DNA of 32,396 nucleotides from Steroidobacteraceae bacterium (GTDB taxonomy: Bacteria; Pseudomonadota; Gammaproteobacteria; Steroidobacterales; Steroidobacteraceae), in contig JADGHX010000037.1 in assembly GCA_019683695.1 (NCBI GenBank), forward strand, positions 1 through 32,396, read 5' to 3'. A model generated the notes under the pieces. That model saw nothing but the letters and a program-made list of their open reading frames with translations. It did not search any database and was not told the DNA's origin. Every line of letters begins with the position of its first letter. The stretch's first letter is position 1. The translations under genes and the position numbers were made by a program. Of the stretch, positions 32,241-32,396 are shown piece by piece.

Positions 32241-32396
32241 CCACTCTTCCCCCCTGTCCTTCGGCTTCTTCTCTTCGCTTCTTTTCTTTCATCTTCAGTC
32301 TTCACCCGCAGTGGCGACGTCGCCGGCGGCGCCGGGGCCCCCCGGGGGGCGGGGCCCAAACAATTTGAGATAATGTTTTGGGGAGGGGTTGTTGGG
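32241..32396. other. non-coding low-complexity right edge
   Basis: A pyrimidine-rich tract of about 50 bases (about 32241-32292, TTCTTCTCTT-like) is followed by a G/C run able to self-pair (GGGGCCCCCCGGGGGGC, 32335-32351). The tail then turns suddenly T/G/A-rich (32358-32396). No gene or promoter is seen. The abrupt composition change suggests a contig end of doubtful quality. Confidence 0.5.

Overview
The window is almost entirely one compact, GC-rich flagellar gene cluster. It encodes a nearly complete secondary ('lateral' type, Laf/Flag-2-like) flagellum: filament, cap, hook, rod, rings, switch, export apparatus, stator, and its own sigma-28/anti-sigma pair. Three things point to the lateral family. 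The block fliD-fliS-(fliT-like)-fliK-fliL-fliA-motA-motB has the same order as lafBCDEFSTU of Vibrio and Aeromonas. fliMNPQR-flhBA runs divergently from fliEFGHIJ with no fliO. FliM lacks the usual CheY-binding N-terminus. The high GC, the gene order and the DUF222-type HNH gene at the left edge suggest a high-GC gammaproteobacterium. I cannot name the genus.

Layout, left to right. 1-506: 3' part of a frameshifted HNH endonuclease gene. About 354-812: roughly 2.3 copies of a diverged ~161-bp tandem repeat. 814-1900: sigma-28-type promoter, flagellin gene and a strong terminator. 1917-8248 (minus strand): fliM-fliN-fliP-fliQ-fliR-flhB-flhA, tightly packed, with a sigma-28-like promoter at 8302-8328. 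8329-8766: a long leader holding a cyclic-di-GMP-I (GEMM-I) riboswitch, a competing-hairpin/terminator element and a hairpin that buries the fliE Shine-Dalgarno. 8767-21485 (plus): fliE-F-G-H-I-J, fliD-S-T-K-L-A, motA-motB, flgM-flgN, largely by stop/start overlaps. 21492-22220 (minus): flgA. 22219-31027 (plus): flgB to flgL. 31052-32155: an unrecognised 367-aa protein. 32156-32396: non-coding, ending in low-complexity sequence that looks like a contig edge.

How it works together (inference). In described lateral systems the slot next to fliE carries lafK, a sigma-54 activator gene. Here that slot has no regulator gene and holds a c-di-GMP riboswitch. The riboswitch leads a ~12.7-kb gene run that includes both fliA (sigma-28) and flgM (anti-sigma), so one RNA sensor could control basal body, cap, stator and sigma factor. 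Sigma-28 could then drive flagellin and, if the 8302-8328 site is real, the export/switch operon. No chemotaxis genes, fliO, flhF/flhG, motX/motY or lafK are in the window.
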